Part shown: positions 1-9,540 of the stretch, piece after piece
How positions within the stretch are numbered: the stretch's first letter is position 1
Layout of the letters: the number at the start of each line of letters is the position of its first letter
Origin: Bacteroidota bacterium
Lineage (GTDB): Bacteria > Bacteroidota > Bacteroidia > Chitinophagales > Chitinophagaceae
Direction of reading: 5' to 3'
DNA length: 64,000 nucleotides
Assembly (NCBI GenBank): GCA_023386235.1
Contig: JAEWKC010000005.1
Location: 1-64,000, forward strand
The notes under the pieces: model-generated
What the model was told of the DNA's origin: nothing
What the model saw: the letters and a program-made list of their open reading frames with translations, nothing else
Database searches by the model: none
Program-made: the position numbers and the translations under genes

Positions 1-139
1 TGCTTATTTTTTCTATGTCTTTGGTAAGGTTATCCAGCGTTTTTTCGCCGGACATATTCGGAGAGGCATAATATTTTTTGGTGCCGCCGCCGGTTACTCC
101 CGGCTCTCCTCTTTGCACTACTTTAAACTTGATGGGCAT
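1..139 (-). CDS. HU-HIG family DNA-binding protein (partial, N-terminus only)
   Basis: The window holds only the first 46 codons of this gene; the rest lies before position 1. The start is ATG (CAT at 137-139). The protein opens MPIKFKVVQRGEPGV, then a Gly-rich TGGGTKKYYA, then a short helix-like stretch ending DNLTKDIEKIS. This is the usual opening of the Bacteroidota HU-like proteins of the HU-HIG type, which bind DNA as nucleoid-associated proteins. The GGGTKKYYA beta-hairpin followed by a 'DDLTKEIEKIS'-like helix is the recognisable part. It lies on the minus strand downstream of the broken protease, with a 29-bp gap. The family is fairly certain; which subtype it is (with a wHTH, Ig or Gly-rich tail) cannot be seen. 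Confidence 0.75.
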   Translation of the reverse strand, partial: MPIKFKVVQRGEPGVTGGGTKKYYASPNMSGEKTLDNLTKDIEKIS

Positions 140-168
140 ATTTTTTTATTTAAAGGGTGATGAAATAC

Positions 169-2364
169 TTATTTGGCTATTTGAATGGTTTTCTTCTCTA
201 TGAGTTTACCTTCATTGTACAAGTTGAGATAGTAAATACCATTGGGCAGGCGGCTTACATCTACTTGTAAACGATTGGTTTTGCTTACACTTTGCCTTAA
301 TTTTAGATTGCCGGTTATATCTGAAATGATTATTTGATCAAAAGTTGGAATTTTATCAGTATCTTTTTGATAAGCAATATTATCCTCTTTCAGACTAATA
401 TTTATATTTGTTGAGGAAGGATTAGGATAAACTTTGTAATATTGATTTTCCGGAATAAAAAACTTTTTATAAATGGTGGTAGACTGACCGCAAGGATTTT
501 TAAAACTGACTGTTATATATACATCTCCAGTAACGTTTTGTCCATCAAAAACGGTGAAGTTTGCTCCTTGCATGTTTGGAGTCCAATTTGGAGTTGAACA
601 AGACCAAGTAACATCATAAGCACCGTAATTTAAAAATTCAAATGGAATTTCTACTTGACCTCCCCATGATTGTAAATCTCCGGTTATAAGACTATTTGAT
701 TCAGTTGTTCCGGGCTTCCAAATTACTATATTATACTTTCCAACAGTAAAAGTGTTAAATGCCGAAGTGGTAATATTTGCTGTAACCCATGCATTTGCTA
801 ATAAGGGTGGGAATTGAGATTTTTCTACTGTAATACTATTAGCAGTTTGACTAACTATACTAAGTTCAGGATGGATATTCCAATTAACAGTAGCTCCTGT
901 AGGTAAATTAATGACTGTATAAGTAGCTTGGGAGCAAATATTTGAAGGCCCATTTAGTTTTACTTCATCATATAAACCAATTCCATTTACAGTTTGACTA
1001 TTGAGATTTATAGGATCCAACCAATCACTTAAACGACGAGTATTTGTATTTCCATAATTCCATGATTTATCAAACCTTCCATAATACTTAGTTATTGGAG
1101 CGCAGCCACTAGGTCCCCCATGCAATTGACCTACAATTCTGTGATTTTGGTCCATAAGAGGTGAACCAGACGAACCACCTTCAGTTGTTCCTATGTCAAA
1201 TATTGTTTTCCAATGAGTGTTAGGTTGACTACTTGGAGCATTTTTCCAATCAATCGTTGAGGGATAATTAGAAATTTTATGATTATCGATACTAATTTTT
1301 TTCATATCCCCTTTTGGATGATGAATACTCGTCGCCTTAGTAGCAGGTTCTGTATTTCTAGACCAACCTAAGTAGTAAGGAATAAATCCCTGTATATTAC
1401 TTAAATTATCATTTAGTCTTAAAAGAGCAAAATCTGTATAGGGGTTATTTGCAAGTAATGTAGCTCCTTGACTTGAAAGAGGTATGAAATCTACTCCACT
1501 ATTGCATGTAGGGCTTTCATAATTCCAATAGAATAACCAATCCCAGAGATTATTATTACCTTCAGCATCCTGTCCAGAAAGACAATGATCAGCAGTAAGA
1601 AATAAAGATTCTTTATTATTAGATGTATTATTTATTAATGCTCCTGTACAGAACCTAAAATCCGACATATTAGCAATAACAGCTACGGCACGTTTTTCAT
1701 TCTGCCATGAATAACCTTCACCACAATTGATATTCACATTACAAGGAAGTGATGCGCCATAACCATTAACATTTAAAAAAGGAATATTTTTATAGACATA
1801 TCCTAATTTTTCTATAGATATTATTCCTTTATGTTTGGAATTTAAGGGTTCATAATATTCTACAATAATATTATTTCCTTTTACAAAACCTGTCACAAAA
1901 CTGGCAGGATTGCTTCTATTACCTTTATTATTGATTTCTGTAAAAGCCCCGATAGAATGTTTTTTATCATTACTATATATAAAGAGTTTTGCTCCAGGAG
2001 GAAGCCAAAATTTATCATACACAATTGTAAGAGCTTTTGCCTCAGGAACGCTAAATTGCACTTTCCAAACTTTTGTATTTTCATTAAAAACCATCCAACC
2101 TGAAGAATCTTCAGTTGAAACATTAACATCAATGGGTAGGGCAAATCTAGGAGGTAAGCCTGATAAACTATCTTGAATATCCAGTTTTTCTACATTTTCA
2201 GTATTAGGTTTAGGTAATTATTTATATACTTTGGTAGGTTGGCTTTTTAAAATATTTATATTTTGAAAACTTGGAGGTTGTTCATTAGTACTAACCTGTG
2301 AAAAAGTTATAAAAGGTAACAATAAAAAAATTAAATTAAAATATAGCTTATTTAGAATTTTCAT
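169..2364 (-). pseudogene. Trypsin-like (lysyl endopeptidase-type) serine protease with T9SS sorting tail, in-frame stop
   Basis: Read from ATG at 2364, the frame gives a signal peptide (KKs then FNLIFLLLPFITFSQ), a proregion, an S1-type protease domain, Ig-like linkers, and a C-terminal type-A T9SS sorting domain ending in KLIEKKTIQIAK. One in-frame TAA (2218-2220) interrupts codon 49. The frame is open and homologous-looking on both sides, so this is a nonsense mutation, not a wrong start. The triad is present: His in LTADHC (1585-1587), Asp in YTDFALLRL (1432-1434), Ser in GGSSGSP (1168-1170). The Cys-rich start of the domain (PCNVNINCGEGYSWQ) resembles Achromobacter-type lysyl endopeptidases. 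A 641-residue product could start at the internal ATG at 2094 but would lack the signal peptide and so could not be exported. The start overlaps the end of the upstream lipoprotein gene by 17 bp. It may be a recent pseudogene or a sequencing error. Confidence 0.8.
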
Positions 2365-2836
2365 GTATTATTTTTTTCAAAATCATTTTAATATTATGTT
2401 TTTCATTTTTATTGTTTATCTCATATGAGTTAAGCTTTAAATCATTTTCAGACAGTTCATATGAATAGATTTTTGACAAAACATACATGAATCTATCTGA
2501 TAAAACTCCATAAGATTTGTCCGTAAATAATCTATTATCTAATAATACCAATTTTCCGTTTTTCTTAGCTTTATACCTGCCATAATTTAATTTACCATTC
2601 GGCATATTTGCGTATATTGTATCTTCTTTAAAGAAAACTTGATAACTTGTGTCTTTCCATTGCTCAGGCATTGTTAGAGGTTCAAATACGCCCTCATCAT
2701 CTGTGTAACCTACAAGTTTCCATGAAGTATTATTTAATTTACTGTTGTTGTCATTATTAAAAATTCCTTTTTCACATCCCATTCCTATCATCAAGGGCAT
2801 TACTATTATCAGAAGTACAATAGTTTTTCTTTTCAT
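2348..2836 (-). CDS. Small lipoprotein, META/HslJ-like
   Basis: A 162-residue protein with a lipoprotein signal: KRK, a hydrophobic run (TIVLLIIVMPLMIGMG) and a lipobox cysteine at GMGC. After a short Asn-rich linker comes NNTSWKLVGYTDDEG, which looks like the opening strand of META/HslJ-type small domains; the rest is alternating beta-rich sequence. I do not recognise a precise family. It is the first gene of a minus-strand pair, and its last 17 bp overlap the start of the protease pseudogene, which suggests translational coupling. Its base composition is AT-rich, like the protease and unlike the T9SS genes to the right. It is probably anchored in the outer membrane. Confidence 0.6.
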   Translation of the reverse strand: MKRKTIVLLIIVMPLMIGMGCEKGIFNNDNNSKLNNTSWKLVGYTDDEGVFEPLTMPEQWKDTSYQVFFKEDTIYANMPNGKLNYGRYKAKKNGKLVLLDNRLFTDKSYGVLSDRFMYVLSKIYSYELSENDLKLNSYEINNKNEKHNIKMILKKIIHENSK

Positions 2837-2896
2837 AATTATATTTTTTATTGGTTAAGTAATCGTTAATGCAATATAGTATTTATTTTAATTTAG

Positions 2897-3018
2897 CAAA
2901 CAAATATTTGTAAAATTATTTTAAACAGAAAGTATTTGCTCGCCAGAGACGATAAAATTACACTTACGAGGCGAGGACGCCTCGCAGAACCTGAGCCTGA
3001 CAAACAAATATTTATAAA
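2897..3018. repeat. GC-rich hairpin segment flanked by 18-bp direct repeats
   Basis: The 378-bp gap 2837-3214 has no gene. Within it, caaacaaatatttgtaaa (2897-2914) recurs as caaacaaatatttataaa (3001-3018), 17 of 18 identical. Between them lie 86 bp that are much richer in GC than their surroundings and contain a hairpin, GCGAGG-ACG-CCTCGC (2971-2985), with an overlapping GAGGC/GCCTC pairing. This looks like a small inserted repeat with a duplicated flank, or a tandem duplication with an inserted segment. I infer it is a dispersed non-coding repeat, but no second copy lies in the window. Confidence 0.45.
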
Positions 3019-3142
3019 CTGATAAAAAAAGTTTTAAATAAACAGTTCCACAACTTCATAAATAAACAAACGATAGAAAAAATACCCTATCCCATACAGA
3101 AATCAGAGAAAAACTTTTATTTTATATTGTTTTGAATAAATG

Positions 3143-3150
3143 TAACTTTG
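3143..3150 (+). promoter_or_regulatory. -7 box (TAACTTTG) ahead of the PorV/PorQ-like gene
   Basis: TAACTTTG matches the Bacteroidota -7 consensus TAnnTTTG and lies 65 bp before the start at 3215. A clear -33 TTTG at normal spacing is not visible. It would drive the PorV/PorQ-like and PorU-like pair. Confidence 0.4.
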
Positions 3151-3214
3151 CACGCAATTTATAACCCATATTAACGTTTATTTTAACATTAGATTAAAAT
3201 AATCATTCATTTGC

Positions 3215-4333
3215 ATGAGAAAATTTTTTATTCTTCGGTTTATTGTTTTACTGAATGCGCTATTTGCCTTTCACATTGCAAATGCCCAGTTTCGTACTTA
3301 TTCCAACGAATTCATGAATATTGGCGCCGGCGCGCGCGGTTTGGGAATGGGTGGCGCACAGGCGGCTTCGGCTTTTGACGCCACAGCGGGATATTACAAC
3401 CCGGCAGCACTTTCTTATGTGCGCGATGTAAATTCTTTTTCTGTTATGCACGCGGAGTATTTTTCCGGGATAGGGAAGTACGACTTTGCCGCCGCGGCCA
3501 TACCATTGAATGATAATAAGCGCACGTTAGGCATTTCGGCTTTGCGCTTTGCCGTAGAAGATATACCCAATACTTTATTTTTAGTAGACCCGCAAACCGG
3601 GCAGCTCAACTACAATAATATTTCTTCTTTTTCATCGGCCGACTATGGCTTTTTGCTTTCTTACGGGCAAAAACTGAAGGAAACCGGCAATACCAAAATT
3701 TCTGTGGGAGGTAATGCCAAAGTGATATACAGAAAAGTGGGTTCTTTTGCCAATGCTTTTGGCGTAGGTTTAGATGCCGGTGTTTTATTTGATGGAGGTA
3801 AGTGGCGTGCCGGAGTAATGGCCAAAGATATATCTACTACCTACAACGCGTGGTCCTTTAGCTTTACCGACAGAGAAAAGGAAATTTTATACCTTACACA
3901 AAACGATATACCTATAAAGTCTACAGAGATTACGCAGCCAAGAGTGATTTTGGGAGGGGCTTACAATTTTGTTTTTAACCCAAAGTTTAGCTTGCTGGCC
4001 GAAGCCAATATGGATGTAACTTTCGACGGAAAAAGAAATACTTTGATAAGAAGCGATGCAATGAGTATAGACCCGCACGGAGGCTTGGAAGCCAATATAA
4101 TGGATAAGATTTTTGTACGTGCCGGGGTATCCAATTTTCAACAGGGATTAGCGGATAGCGATACTACCAATCAAAAACGCACCTGGATATTTCAGCCGAG
4201 TGTGGGCGCGGGGTTTAAAGTGGGTCAGTTTGTAATAGATTACGCGTTTACGAATTTAGCCAATCAATCCAATCCGCTTTATACACATATTTTCTCTTTA
4301 AGATTAGATTTAGAAAAAAAGAACAATAAGTAA
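3215..4333 (+). CDS. PorV/PorQ-family outer membrane protein
   Basis: A 372-residue outer membrane beta-barrel of the FadL-like PorV/PorQ superfamily. The signal peptide (FILRFIVLLNALFAFHIANAQ) is followed by the hallmark NIGAGARGLGMGGAQAA and GYYNPAAL, then alternating amphipathic strands to an end in IFSLRLDLEKKNNK. In type IX secretion, PorV is the shuttle that hands cargo to the PorU sortase. This copy has the 'GARGLGMGGA' form rather than the 'SRAGAMGDAG' form typical of true PorV, so it may be a paralogue that serves the PorU-like protein next door. That gene starts 11 bp after this stop, so the two are almost certainly cotranscribed. The family is secure; the exact role is inferred. 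Confidence 0.8.
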   Translation: MRKFFILRFIVLLNALFAFHIANAQFRTYSNEFMNIGAGARGLGMGGAQAASAFDATAGYYNPAALSYVRDVNSFSVMHAEYFSGIGKYDFAAAAIPLNDNKRTLGISALRFAVEDIPNTLFLVDPQTGQLNYNNISSFSSADYGFLLSYGQKLKETGNTKISVGGNAKVIYRKVGSFANAFGVGLDAGVLFDGGKWRAGVMAKDISTTYNAWSFSFTDREKEILYLTQNDIPIKSTEITQPRVILGGAYNFVFNPKFSLLAEANMDVTFDGKRNTLIRSDAMSIDPHGGLEANIMDKIFVRAGVSNFQQGLADSDTTNQKRTWIFQPSVGAGFKVGQFVIDYAFTNLANQSNPLYTHIFSLRLDLEKKNNK

Positions 4334-4344
4334 CATTGTTATAT

Positions 4345-7300
4345 ATGATTAAAAAAATACATTATCTACTTATCTTTTTATTAATGGGCTTTGCCTTACA
4401 GGTACAGGCTCAATACAATAATGAATGGGTAGTGCCGGGAAAAAATTATTATAAATTTAAGATAGGCACAACCGGTTTGTATCGGTTAGACAATAACTTC
4501 TTAAGCGCTATAGGCTTGTCGGGCGTAGACAAAAGTCGCTTGCAATTGTGGCGCAACGGAAAGCAAGTTGCTGTTTTTACTTCCTCTGATTATATAGAAT
4601 TTTGGGGAGAAAGAAATGATGGAAGTACCGACGCGCAATTGTTTCAGGCATCTGCACAACAGTTAGATAAACGTAAAAGCCTGCACTCAGACAGTGCCAC
4701 ATTTTTTCTGACGATAAATGATAATACAGCGCAAAATATAAGATTTGTGAATACTGCCAATAACGTTGCGGGCAAACTGGCGACTGTAACAGCAGAGCCT
4801 TATTTTATAGATAAGCGGTATTTAAACACCGGTAATACTTTTAATTATGGGCCTTATTCACCCTATATCAGCGAGCCGGTTTACGATTCGCGTTATTTTT
4901 ATAAATCATTTGGGTGGCAGTTTACGCCCAGCGCTCCTTATGTGGTTAACTTTACTAATTTATATGCGAATACGAGCGTTGCGGCCACGCTTAATTTGAG
5001 CATAACCGGATTGTCTATTGTGGGAGGCACAAGAACAATAAGGGCTACAGCCTCTGCCGGGGGTGATGTAATTGTACAAAACTTGAACAGGCTTGAATCT
5101 AAATTGATGACCGCTACCTTTAATTTGAGCGGTGATTTCAGTGTAACACTGAAAGATGAGCCGGCAAATACTTTTCCAAATTACGCCTCAGACAGAGTAA
5201 TGCTGAACTATGCTGAACTGGAATATGCGCGAAACTTTAATTTCGGAGGGGCTGCTCAATTCGAGTTTACATTAAACGGTAACGGGCAGCCAAAATATAT
5301 TGAAATATCCAATTTCAATGCCAATGGTTCTGTGCCCGTGCTATACGATTTATCTAACAACAGAAGATATGTGGGTGTAGTGAGCGGCAGTGTTTACCAG
5401 TTTTATTTACCTTCTGTTTCAGCCGAAAATAAATTTGTACTGACAGAGCAAAGTGCTACCGCATACAAAATGATAGATGCCGCAAAAGTGGCCACAAGAA
5501 TATTTCCTAATTATAATGACGCTGCCAATCAATCTGTGTTTGCTATCATTTCCAATAAAGCGCTGTATGGCGAAGGTAATTATGTACAGCAGTATGCAGA
5601 TTATCGCAGTTCTGCACAGGGAGGCGGATATGTTACAAAAATATACGACATAGATGTACTGGAAGATATGTTTGCCTTTGGTATAAAAGGACATCCTTTA
5701 AGCATCAAGAATTTTATTAAATATGCTAAAGCTCATTTTTCAATAAAGCCCGATTTTGTATTATTGATAGGCAGGGGATTACCTTTCTATCAAAACAAGC
5801 AGCAGGAATCTAACACAGCCTATCAGGCAATGAATTTTGTGCCCACATACGGATACCCGGGCTCCGATATCATGCTGGCAGCGGATGGTTTAGACCCTGT
5901 ACCTACCGTGAATATAGGAAGAATATCTGCGGTAAAGCCTATGGAGATAAAAACATATTTAGATAAACTAAAGCAATATGAAGCCGCGCAAAAATACAGC
6001 AACTATACTATAGCAGACAATATCTGGAAGAAAAATGTAATTTTCGCTACGGGAGGCGCTAATACTTACGAAGGCAATTTATTTGACTTTTATATAAGCA
6101 CTTACAGGAAAATTTTGACAGATACGCTGATGGGCGCTAAAGATTTTAACTATAGTAAAACCAATACAGGATCTGTTACAGGAAGTCTTTCCAATGCAGG
6201 ATTAAGAGATTTGCTGGCACGCGGAGTTGGACTTATTTCTTATTACGGTCATGGAGCCAGTACTACACTTGGTTATCAGGAATTAAGTACGCCGCTACCC
6301 TATACTTTTAATGGTAAATATCCGGTCTTTATTACCAGTGGCTGCGATGTGGGCGATTATTATACGTATATGTCGGGCAGAATGAGCAACCTGAATAACA
6401 TTCCCGAAAGTTATATTTTTACACCTGATAAAGGCTCCGTAGCTTTTGTGGCGCAGTCTTATTTAGGCGTTACTTCTTACCTGCATCGTTATAACGAGAC
6501 TTTTTATCAGCAGCTGGGCGTGGAAAATTATGGACGTCCTTTATTTGAGAGCATGAAACTTTCCAGTGCCGCCATGGTTACTGCAGCGAAAGAGCCGGGT
6601 ATGGACACCATATGTTTTTACTCTCATGCGGCGCAAACCAATCTGCTGGGCGACCCTGCAATCATAGTAAACTATGCTGCCAAGGCGGATTTTGTAGTAG
6701 AAGAAAACCAGATATCTGCGCCTTCTTCCATATCTTTTACAGAAGACAGGTTCAGAGTAAAAGCTTACTTGTACAATATTGGAAAAGCCATCGGAGATTC
6801 GGTAACAGTGGATGTGACTAGGAAGTTGCCCACAGGACAAACGGAAATCTTATTAAGCAAAAAAATAGCCTCTATACGAAATACAGATTCCATAGAGGTG
6901 GATGTGCCTTTAGGCCAGGCAGACAGATATATCGGATTGAATGAAATATCCATTACAATAGATAAAGCTGCCCAGTACGATGAGCTAAGTGAAACAAATA
7001 ATACAGCAAGAAAGCAGGTAATGGTTTTTTCCGATGGTGTAGTTTTAGCTTATCCGTATAAATATGCTATCATAGACAATCCTACTACAAAATTAGTGGC
7101 TTCCACTTCCGATCCGCTTGCAGCCTCTAAGCAATATGTAATGGAGTTAGATACCACCGAGCTATTCAACTCTTCTTCTAAAATTACCAGGCAAATGACT
7201 TCTAAAGGAGGCGTATTAGAATTTGATCCCGGCATTTCTTATGCCAATGAAAGAGTGTATTACTGGCGCGTAAGCGCTGTACCGTCAGCAGGTGGAGAAT

Positions 7301-9501
7301 ACAGATGGAGTAATAGCAATTTTCAATACATACAGGGAAAAGGAGAAGGTTTTGGTCAGGCGCATGTGTATCAGCACTTGAAATCAGAGCATGAAAAGAT
7401 AAGTATAGATAGTGCTACAAGGGAATGGAGTTTTCAGGATATTACACAACCTCTTGATATCAACACAACTGGTACAGGACCTTGGAGTGATTTTCTTGTA
7501 AATCTAAACAATAGACTTATTGCTTCTTATTACTGTACCAGTGTAGGCAACTCTATGATATTTCATGTTATATCTCCGAATGGATTAAGGCCATATTTTA
7601 ATCAGGCCGTACCTTCAGTTATTGAAAACGGACCCATTGGAGGCTTTATGGGTTCTGTAAGTGCTTGCGGTTCTACACCTTATTCTTATGATAGAAATCC
7701 GGCTAGCAACTCTAATAAATATACTTTTCAGTTTCCTTTTCAAACGAAAGCCAACAGAGATATAATTGCGCAGTTTATGGATTGGATACCTGATGGAGCG
7801 TATGTTGTAGTGCGTATGATTGTAGTAGGACCTTATACAAATATACCTTTAGTTGACACATGGCAAGCAGATGGGAGCAATTCTATGTATAGCAAATTTA
7901 TACAGCAAGGCTTAGCGAGAGTAGATGAAATTACTGACCCTAAAATAGGCATATTTATTTATAAAAAGAATGAAAACTCTTATATGTCTTACCAAGCGTT
8001 AGAAAAAATAACTGGTAAGCTACAGCCTAGAGAATTTATTACCGGTAAAGATTCTACAGGTGTAATTACTTCCCCCAAATTTGGACCTGCTGTGTCATGG
8101 AAAATAGTAGAGTGGAATGGCAGCAGCGCTGAATCAAATAGTAATGATGAAATTAAAATAGATGTAATTGGATACAATGCGCAGGGAGATAGCGCGGTAT
8201 TAATGACGCTGAACAAGGATCAAAAAACCTACGATATTTCCGGCATCAATGCTGTGCAATACCCCTACTTAAAGCTAAAGATGCAAAATAAAGACGCGGT
8301 TACCCATACGCCGTATCAATTGGGTAATTGGCGATTACTTTCTATTCCTTTTCCCGAAGGTGCCATCGCGCCCAATATCAGTTTCAGCGCGCCGGATACC
8401 GTAAGGCAGGGGCAGGATATAAAACTTTCCGTAGCATTTAAAAATATAAGTAATCAGACTTTTTCAGACTCTGTCATCAATAAAATAACGCTGGTAGATA
8501 ATAACAATGTAACCTATGCTATTCCGGTGGCTAAGCTAAAAAAACTGGCTCCCGGCGAAACACAGATAATTGAGTTTACCATTCCCGGAGATACGGCTTC
8601 GTACAACGCTCAACTGCATCCGACCATGAAAATGCCTATAAGCACTAAAAATTTGTCGGGTAAAATTAGCATTGGCGTAGATGTGAACCCGGGTTTGCAA
8701 ATACCGGAACAAATGCATGAGAACAACGTCATTTATAAAACAGTGCTTAGCTTAAAAGAAAACGCTGTAACCGACATGGATGTTACATTTGACGGAATGC
8801 ATATTCTGGACAATGATATAGTTTCTTCTAGACCTAAAATAGGTATTCGGCTGAGCGACGATTCGCGGTATATATTATTAAAAGATACGGCATCGGTAAA
8901 GGTAATGCTGCGCTATCCGAGCGGCACTGTCAGATACTTTAATTACAACTCAGATACTTTGCAGTTCTTCGGAGCGCAAACTGCAGAGAAGAATGAAGCG
9001 CTGGTAGACTTTAAGCCTTATCTTACCGAAGATGGCACATATCAGCTAAGCGTTACTGGATTGAATGCCGATAACCCGAATGCTTTTCCTGTAAATTATA
9101 GTGTTTCTTTCCAGGTGTATAACAAGCCCATGATATCGGATATGTTTAATTATCCCAACCCGTTCACCAGTTCTACTGCGTTTGTGTTTACTATAACGGG
9201 TAGCCAGGTGCCGCAAAATTTGCGCATACAGATTTTGACCATCACAGGCAAAATCGTTAAAGAAATTACCAAACAGGAACTGGGCAATCTAAACATAGGT
9301 CGTAACATTACAGAATATAAGTGGGACGGAACGGATCAATACGGTCAGCAATTGGCAAATGGGGTATACCTCTACCGGGTAATTACCAACCAGGACGGGA
9401 AAAAATTAGACAAGTTTGAAATTAAAGATGCAAATGGCAATAACATCAACACTTCGCAATACTTTAATAAAGGGTATGGTAAAATGTATTTGATGAGATA
9501 A
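4345..9501 (+). CDS. PorU-like C25 (gingipain-type) peptidase, T9SS sortase homologue
   Basis: A 1718-residue exported protein. A TTG at 4336 extends the frame, but ATG 4345 gives a clean signal peptide (MIKKIHYLLIFLLMGFAL...QAQ) and is preferred. The N-terminal beta domain resembles PorU. The C25 caspase-like fold follows, with catalytic His636 in SYYGHGAST and Cys667 in TSGCDVGDYY. After it come several Ig/CARDB-like domains and a C-terminal FlgD-like Ig domain with YPNPF and GVYLYRV motifs, which is also the form of T9SS tails. PorU cleaves the sorting domain from T9SS cargo and attaches the cargo to lipopolysaccharide. It is longer than classical PorU (about 1100-1300 residues) and fits the group sometimes called PorU2, though I cannot confirm this. 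It pairs with the PorV/PorQ-like gene upstream and ends at a strong terminator. Confidence 0.85.
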   Translation: MIKKIHYLLIFLLMGFALQVQAQYNNEWVVPGKNYYKFKIGTTGLYRLDNNFLSAIGLSGVDKSRLQLWRNGKQVAVFTSSDYIEFWGERNDGSTDAQLFQASAQQLDKRKSLHSDSATFFLTINDNTAQNIRFVNTANNVAGKLATVTAEPYFIDKRYLNTGNTFNYGPYSPYISEPVYDSRYFYKSFGWQFTPSAPYVVNFTNLYANTSVAATLNLSITGLSIVGGTRTIRATASAGGDVIVQNLNRLESKLMTATFNLSGDFSVTLKDEPANTFPNYASDRVMLNYAELEYARNFNFGGAAQFEFTLNGNGQPKYIEISNFNANGSVPVLYDLSNNRRYVGVVSGSVYQFYLPSVSAENKFVLTEQSATAYKMIDAAKVATRIFPNYNDAANQSVFAIISNKALYGEGNYVQQYADYRSSAQGGGYVTKIYDIDVLEDMFAFGIKGHPLSIKNFIKYAKAHFSIKPDFVLLIGRGLPFYQNKQQESNTAYQAMNFVPTYGYPGSDIMLAADGLDPVPTVNIGRISAVKPMEIKTYLDKLKQYEAAQKYSNYTIADNIWKKNVIFATGGANTYEGNLFDFYISTYRKILTDTLMGAKDFNYSKTNTGSVTGSLSNAGLRDLLARGVGLISYYGHGASTTLGYQELSTPLPYTFNGKYPVFITSGCDVGDYYTYMSGRMSNLNNIPESYIFTPDKGSVAFVAQSYLGVTSYLHRYNETFYQQLGVENYGRPLFESMKLSSAAMVTAAKEPGMDTICFYSHAAQTNLLGDPAIIVNYAAKADFVVEENQISAPSSISFTEDRFRVKAYLYNIGKAIGDSVTVDVTRKLPTGQTEILLSKKIASIRNTDSIEVDVPLGQADRYIGLNEISITIDKAAQYDELSETNNTARKQVMVFSDGVVLAYPYKYAIIDNPTTKLVASTSDPLAASKQYVMELDTTELFNSSSKITRQMTSKGGVLEFDPGISYANERVYYWRVSAVPSAGGEYRWSNSNFQYIQGKGEGFGQAHVYQHLKSEHEKISIDSATREWSFQDITQPLDINTTGTGPWSDFLVNLNNRLIASYYCTSVGNSMIFHVISPNGLRPYFNQAVPSVIENGPIGGFMGSVSACGSTPYSYDRNPASNSNKYTFQFPFQTKANRDIIAQFMDWIPDGAYVVVRMIVVGPYTNIPLVDTWQADGSNSMYSKFIQQGLARVDEITDPKIGIFIYKKNENSYMSYQALEKITGKLQPREFITGKDSTGVITSPKFGPAVSWKIVEWNGSSAESNSNDEIKIDVIGYNAQGDSAVLMTLNKDQKTYDISGINAVQYPYLKLKMQNKDAVTHTPYQLGNWRLLSIPFPEGAIAPNISFSAPDTVRQGQDIKLSVAFKNISNQTFSDSVINKITLVDNNNVTYAIPVAKLKKLAPGETQIIEFTIPGDTASYNAQLHPTMKMPISTKNLSGKISIGVDVNPGLQIPEQMHENNVIYKTVLSLKENAVTDMDVTFDGMHILDNDIVSSRPKIGIRLSDDSRYILLKDTASVKVMLRYPSGTVRYFNYNSDTLQFFGAQTAEKNEALVDFKPYLTEDGTYQLSVTGLNADNPNAFPVNYSVSFQVYNKPMISDMFNYPNPFTSSTAFVFTITGSQVPQNLRIQILTITGKIVKEITKQELGNLNIGRNITEYKWDGTDQYGQQLANGVYLYRVITNQDGKKLDKFEIKDANGNNINTSQYFNKGYGKMYLMR

Positions 9502-9507
9502 AAATAA

Positions 9508-9540
9508 AAAGCCCGGATTTATTTTCCGGGTTTTCTTTTT
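9508..9540. terminator. Bidirectional intrinsic terminator
   Basis: CCCGGA (9512-9517), a 7-nt loop and TCCGGG (9525-9530) form the stem, flanked by an A-run on the left and a T-run on the right. It can therefore end both the PorU-like gene (+) and the glycosyltransferase operon (-). The stop codon of the minus-strand glycosyltransferase (9519-9521) sits inside the hairpin loop. Confidence 0.8.

Noticed and set aside
1910..2176. Plus-strand open frame inside the protease gene
   Set aside because: It is a shadow of the minus-strand coding frame, with no signal, domain or promoter.
2218..2220. Recoded stop codon (selenocysteine or pyrrolysine) in the protease
   Set aside because: The codon is TAA, not TGA or TAG, and no recoding structure or homologous catalytic need is seen. 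A plain nonsense change is simpler.
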